Below are positions 32,069 through 35,763 of a stretch of 35,763 nt of DNA, one piece after another. The DNA lies in assembly GCA_002786065.1 (NCBI GenBank), contig NHNY01000050.1, forward strand, positions 1 to 35,763, given 5' to 3'. The notes under the pieces are model-generated. The model worked only from the letters and a program-made list of their open reading frames with translations, searched no databases and was not told where the DNA came from. This DNA is from Microcyclospora pomicola (lineage: Eukaryota; Ascomycota; Dothideomycetes; Capnodiales). Made by a program: the position numbers and the translations under genes. Position 1 is the first letter of the stretch. Every line of letters starts with the position of its first letter.

Positions 32069-33800
32069 CTACACCCGCGGTCTGCTTGGAGGCCACACAG
32101 AATCAAGACAAAGTCGTTCGCGCTGTCTCGCTCGTTTGCCGGCGAAGTCCTTCCGGGCATGTCGATGGAGCATTTGCACTGTCATTGGAACAAGTTTGGT
32201 GGCTTGGTGTAAATACATAATCTTATGCAAAGGGTGCTGCATGGACGACTGCATCTTAAGAGTTGTGAAGGTACATGTAGGCAGCCAATGGCTCATGAGA
32301 CAAGTACGGAAGCTTGCCGTGGATTTGGCTTGTTTGCCGTAGACGGAGGCCAGGATGAGTTCGCATGGGTCGTTCAAAGGATAACCTCCAGCCAACGCTG
32401 CTCGACGAGATCCGGATCTTACCAGTGCAGTTCCAGAACAGTCAGTCGACCGGACTGATAGCATCATCGTTCTCTCCTGGTACACTTCGATCGCCTCTTT
32501 CGGCAGCGCGACCTTTACGCCGCATTCGAAGTTCGTTGGTCCGTCCTCATAACTCACTCCAGCGCCAGCATGAGGCGTCTCGCCTCCAATGGTGCCATGA
32601 GTATGCATCACCATCAACGACCTCGCTCCGATTTCACCTTGTGCTGACACCCCTCACCATGCAGTACTTCTCGCCCCCGTACTGCTCATCCTCGCGGCAC
32701 TTCGCAAGGCGTGCTGGTTTCGCGACTGTCCCAGCCACGCAGCCTTTCCCAATCAGCTCCGCAAGTGTGCCTCCGACCCCCTTCTGGCATCTTTTCTGCT
32801 CAATCTCCGCTACATCGCCTGTCCCGCCTGCGCTGACAACGTGGTAGCATCTTGGACATCGCAGCTGTCATCCTTCCAGGCCACCGTCAACATGGAAGGG
32901 TCCTGCGTTGATCGCGTGTGTGGCATCGTTATTCCGTGCAACGGTCGTTTGTGGATGGAGATCCCTCAGTACGATGAGTTCCTATCTCACTCGCTGGGCA
33001 GGAGCGAGAAGACATAGACTAACAGACGGGCCCGTAAGTTGCGATACGGTCGCTCTCATGTGGCTGTGTGAGATCCGAGACGGGCTGCGACCTCATCGTG
33101 CTCGAGTCGGATATCAGTCCTTGTGAGATAGGTGGGACAGACATGAACAATTTCTTGCATTGCGGTTGACTCCATCTGAGCGGATGTACATGAGTCGCGG
33201 TAGTGAATCTCCGTGCTATGTTCGGACGACGCCAGTGAGCAATGCTGGTAGTGGGCTTTGCTGGACGGCTGAGAAGAAGATGCTGCCTGCAGGACATGCT
33301 CCACGTGTCTCCTGCTGATCACTACGATCTGTCACGTTCGTGTTGTTCGCCCACGCGTCTCGTTGGCATGGTCAGACATGCAATATGGACCTTGCAGGAC
33401 GTACATGTAGAATGCATCCATGTCACGGCTGTCACATCACGTCGTGCAGCTGCGTGAGCTATGAACCTGTACCGTTACACCTCACGTTGCTTGCGGGCCC
33501 GCTGCCCTCCCTGCATACACTAATCGTCGGCTTACCAAAGATGATATCAGCGTTAGTCCCCACGCCCCTTGCGCGGCAGGAGGACCCCCGGGCCCGACTT
33601 CATCCCTGTGCCTGCCAGGAGTGCTATTGCCGACGGTCTGCCTTCCGTCCGCATCGCCTTGAGCAGAGCCGCATTCAGCTGTGCGAGGGACTTGTGGGCG
33701 ACATCGAGACCTGTTCCCATAGCCGCCTTCTGCTGCAGCTGGTTCTCTGTGGTCGTGGATAGATGACAACGGCATGCCGATCCAGTAGGCGCAACTCACG
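32069..33800 (-). pseudogene. Fragments of one or more decayed minus-strand genes
   Basis: Three minus-strand blocks look like former coding sequence. Block 33553-33765 reads ENQLQQKAAMGTGLDVAHKS, LAQLNAALLKAMRTEGRPSA and IALLAGTGMKSGPGVLLPR to a TAA. Block 32634-32850 reads GDVAEIEQKRCQKGVGGTLA and GKGCVAGTVAKPARLAKCRE with several cysteines. Block 32069-32650 is a 193-codon frame with HAGAGVSYEDGPTNFECGVK then VALPKEAIEVYQERTMM; its 3' half is less convincing. An intron-like segment (GTGAGT to CCACAG, about 33750-33802) precedes the first block. No family is recognised, and whether the blocks form one gene is unknown. Confidence 0.4.
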
Positions 33801-33985
33801 CCAACTTGCGGGACCTATTCCCGACCCCGTTTACGTCGTATCTCGGCTCCTCGCTGGACAGTTGCGTGTGGGTCAATCTCGTGCGGACACACTACATGCA
33901 GCTTGATGCTGATACCACTAACAACTCGTGCATACATGTGTATCCACGACATCTCCCCTTCGCCCCCACCTTCTGCTTAGGCGCT

Positions 33986-35439
33986 TCTAGGGCTAAACAT
34001 AGTGGGTCGGCTATCTAGATAAGATAATATATTTAACAATATTCTTCTATATTTAAATTCTCCTTTTCTTTCTCTATATTTTATATATACAAAGTTTTCT
34101 CCCTAGTAGTACTAGTAGTATGCTAGAGGGCTATAAAGATAATGCCTAAGCTGCAACTTTAGACTTTCGCTTCATCCCGCAGTTTCGTAACATGCTGACG
34201 TAATTTCGTGATAAGCATCTAATGTAGTCCCTCCTAATAATCGCTATATACCTATGTCGCTACAGGTCGCAATTCTAGCTACCCTTGAAACAGTTCGTCT
34301 CTCGCGATAGCAATAGCATTAATTAGTACCAGCTTCTACCAGTGTATCGTAACAGCCTCTACAGCCGCGATGTCGTACGAGAGACTGTTATTAGCGTCCG
34401 AAGTATCGTCGCTAATAGCGCTGTAACTTTCCTTCCTGAAATTGGCCGTAGCAATCACAACTCCCCTTTTCTCTTTGCGACTGTCCTTTAACCTCGATAG
34501 CTTTTTCATTATTCCTCTCTCTTTACCTTGCTTGACCGCTATACTCCTGATGGCTACCGCTAAGCGCGGACGCCTAACCCTCGCTAAGGATGACGACCTC
34601 CTAACTAAGCTAAGGGAACGGACTAAGGTGCTTGCTCGTATCCGCTAGACCTGACGCAGAGAAAAAGCTCGCAGACTCGCGTCTAAGCAACTACATAGAC
34701 GTTCGATCCTACTCTAGGGCTAAACATAGTGGGTCGGCTATCTAGATTAGATAATATATTTAACAATATTCTTCTATATTTAGATTCTCCTTTTCTTTCT
34801 CTATATTTTATATATACAAAGTTTTCTCCCTAGTAGTACTAGTAGTATACTAGAGGGCTATAAAGATAATGCCTAAGCTGCAACTTTAGACTTTCGCTTC
34901 ATCCCGCAGTTTCGTGACATTCTGACGTAATTTCGTGACAAGCATCTAATGTAGTCCCTCCTGATAATCGCTATATACCTAAGTCGCTACAGGTCGCAAT
35001 TCTAGCTACCCTTGAAACAGTTCGTCTCTCGCGATAGCAATAGCATCAATTGGTACTAGCTTCTACCAGTGTATCGTAACAGCCTCTACGGCCGCGATGT
35101 CGTACGAGAGACTGTTATCAGCGTCCGAAGTATCGTCGCCAATAGCGCCGTAACTTTCCTTCCCGAAATTGGCTGTAGCAATCACAACTCCCCTTTTCTC
35201 TTCGCGACTGTCCTTTAACCTCGATAGCTTTTTCATTATTCCTCTCTCTTCACCTTGCTTGACCGCTATACTCCTGATGGCTACCGCTAAGCGCGGACGC
35301 CCAACCCTCGCTAAGGATGACGACCTCCCAACTAAGCTAAGGGAACGGACTAAGGTGCTTGCTCGTATCCGCTAGACCCGACGCAGAGAAAAAGCTCGCA
35401 GACTCGCGTCCGAGCAACTACATGGACGTTCGATCCCAC
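33986..35439 (+). repeat. Tandem duplication of a 727-bp unit
   Basis: Unit 1 (33986-34712) and unit 2 (34713-35439) align with no gaps: TCTAGGGCTAAACATAG starts both and GTTCGATCC lies 727 bp apart near both ends. Identity is about 95%. Most differences are transitions, and in the first third of the unit unit 1 mainly has TpA where unit 2 has CpA or TpG, as mild RIP would produce. Each unit starts with about 130 bp of AT-rich DNA and ends inside a reading frame (ATG at 34550 and 35277). Unit 1 is thus a truncated copy of the upstream region and 5' coding part of whatever follows unit 2. Confidence 0.92.
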
Positions 35440-35763
35440 ATTTAGTGGAAAAGTATTCTCCGCGTAGAGTTACCGACACAAACATGATGCCAGACGACTA
35501 CATCCCTCAATCTAGCGAGGACAGTATTAGAGGTGATCTTCAGGAACTCGCAGATGCTGTTAGCGGTGATTAAGAGGCTTTTCCTACCCTCTAGGCTCGG
35601 TGTGTTAGGGCAGAGGATACAGGTGCAAACGATATGCCGTCGCCATACTACGCGGTAAGTAAGGTAGTTACTCAGCGCTCCTATGCAGCAAATTGACGAC
35701 GAGCGTAGGATGTCATAGCCGATAGCGACGATGAGATCGCCCGCTCTCCTCAATGTAGTACTA
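35277..35763 (+). other. 5' part of an AT-hook-like reading frame, runs off the window
   Basis: From ATG 35277 the frame reads MATAKRGRPTLAKDDDLPTK, with an AT-hook core (KRGRP) followed by a basic helix (LRERTKVLARIR). Protein-like sequence in the same phase continues beyond the duplicated unit (PRRVTDTNMMPDDYIPQSSE, then acidic DLQELADAVSGD). The short uninterrupted part is 32 codons; farther on the frame looks interrupted. It may be the start of a repeat-borne gene or mobile element whose body lies to the right. The family is not recognised. The same start in unit 1 (34550) has KRGRL instead of KRGRP. Confidence 0.4.

Noticed and set aside
34442-34648. 68-residue protein starting at 34442 (and at 35169)
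   Set aside because: Those positions are TTG, not ATG. The first ATG in frame is 34550 (35277), and the hydrophobic part before it is probably untranslated leader.
34690-34712. tRNA B-box-like GTTCGATCC in each 727-bp unit
   Set aside because: No A-box, acceptor stem or cloverleaf can be drawn around it, and it lies in coding-like sequence.
35442-35753. Minus-strand 103-codon frame at the right end
   Set aside because: It is opposite a more protein-like + strand frame and has no motif.

Overview
The window looks like genomic DNA of a filamentous ascomycete (Pezizomycotina; a Dothideomycete would fit, but this is inferred). The evidence is introns of 51-58 nt with GT(A/G)AGT or GTATGT donors, CTAAC branch sites and YAG acceptors, plus a 6.7-kb block almost free of CpA/TpG and packed with TpA. 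That pattern is the signature of repeat-induced point mutation (RIP).

Region 1 (1-2.77 kb) holds two intact, intron-containing genes for divergent histone H3 variants. The first (213-741) is CENP-A/CenH3-like: its loop 1 is two residues longer than in canonical H3 and its tail is not H3-like. The second (1605-2283) keeps a K-S-T-G-G-K H3-type tail but has an extra basic linker and a divergent histone fold. The two share residues absent from ordinary H3. Around and inside the second gene lie 15 copies of the 9-mer GCCAATCAC in pairs or triplets 10-12 bp apart. All ten copies before the start codon face forward and all five after it face backward. Two tandem hairpins follow its stop codon. This unit is the most unusual part of the window.

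Region 2 (2.77-9.43 kb) is RIP-saturated and contains the fossil of a Ty3/Gypsy chromovirus on the + strand, with recognisable Gag knuckle, protease, RT, RNase H, integrase and chromodomain, followed by an unidentified RIP-affected tail. I found no pair of LTRs.

Region 3 (9.43-33.98 kb) has ordinary GC content and is not RIP-saturated. Most of it is a graveyard of host genes: stretches of convincing protein sequence that change frame or meet stops every 50-300 codons. Recognisable pieces include a broken sirtuin (21.8-22.24 kb), coiled-coil proteins, a membrane protein with repeated hydrophobic units and a coiled-coil protein with one membrane segment. The only clearly intact enzyme gene is a fatty-acid hydroxylase/sterol-desaturase family member (16194-17231, minus). 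Several diverged tandem duplications and a 26-bp inverted repeat lie among the relics.

Region 4 (33.99-35.76 kb) is a tandem duplication of a 727-bp unit that carries an AT-rich upstream region and the 5' end of a reading frame for an AT-hook-like protein. The second copy runs on off the window.

Overall this resembles a repeat-bounded accessory or pericentromeric/subtelomeric segment with decaying genes and two chromatin-protein genes that have stayed open. Whether the two H3 variants and the CCAAT array work together is inference.
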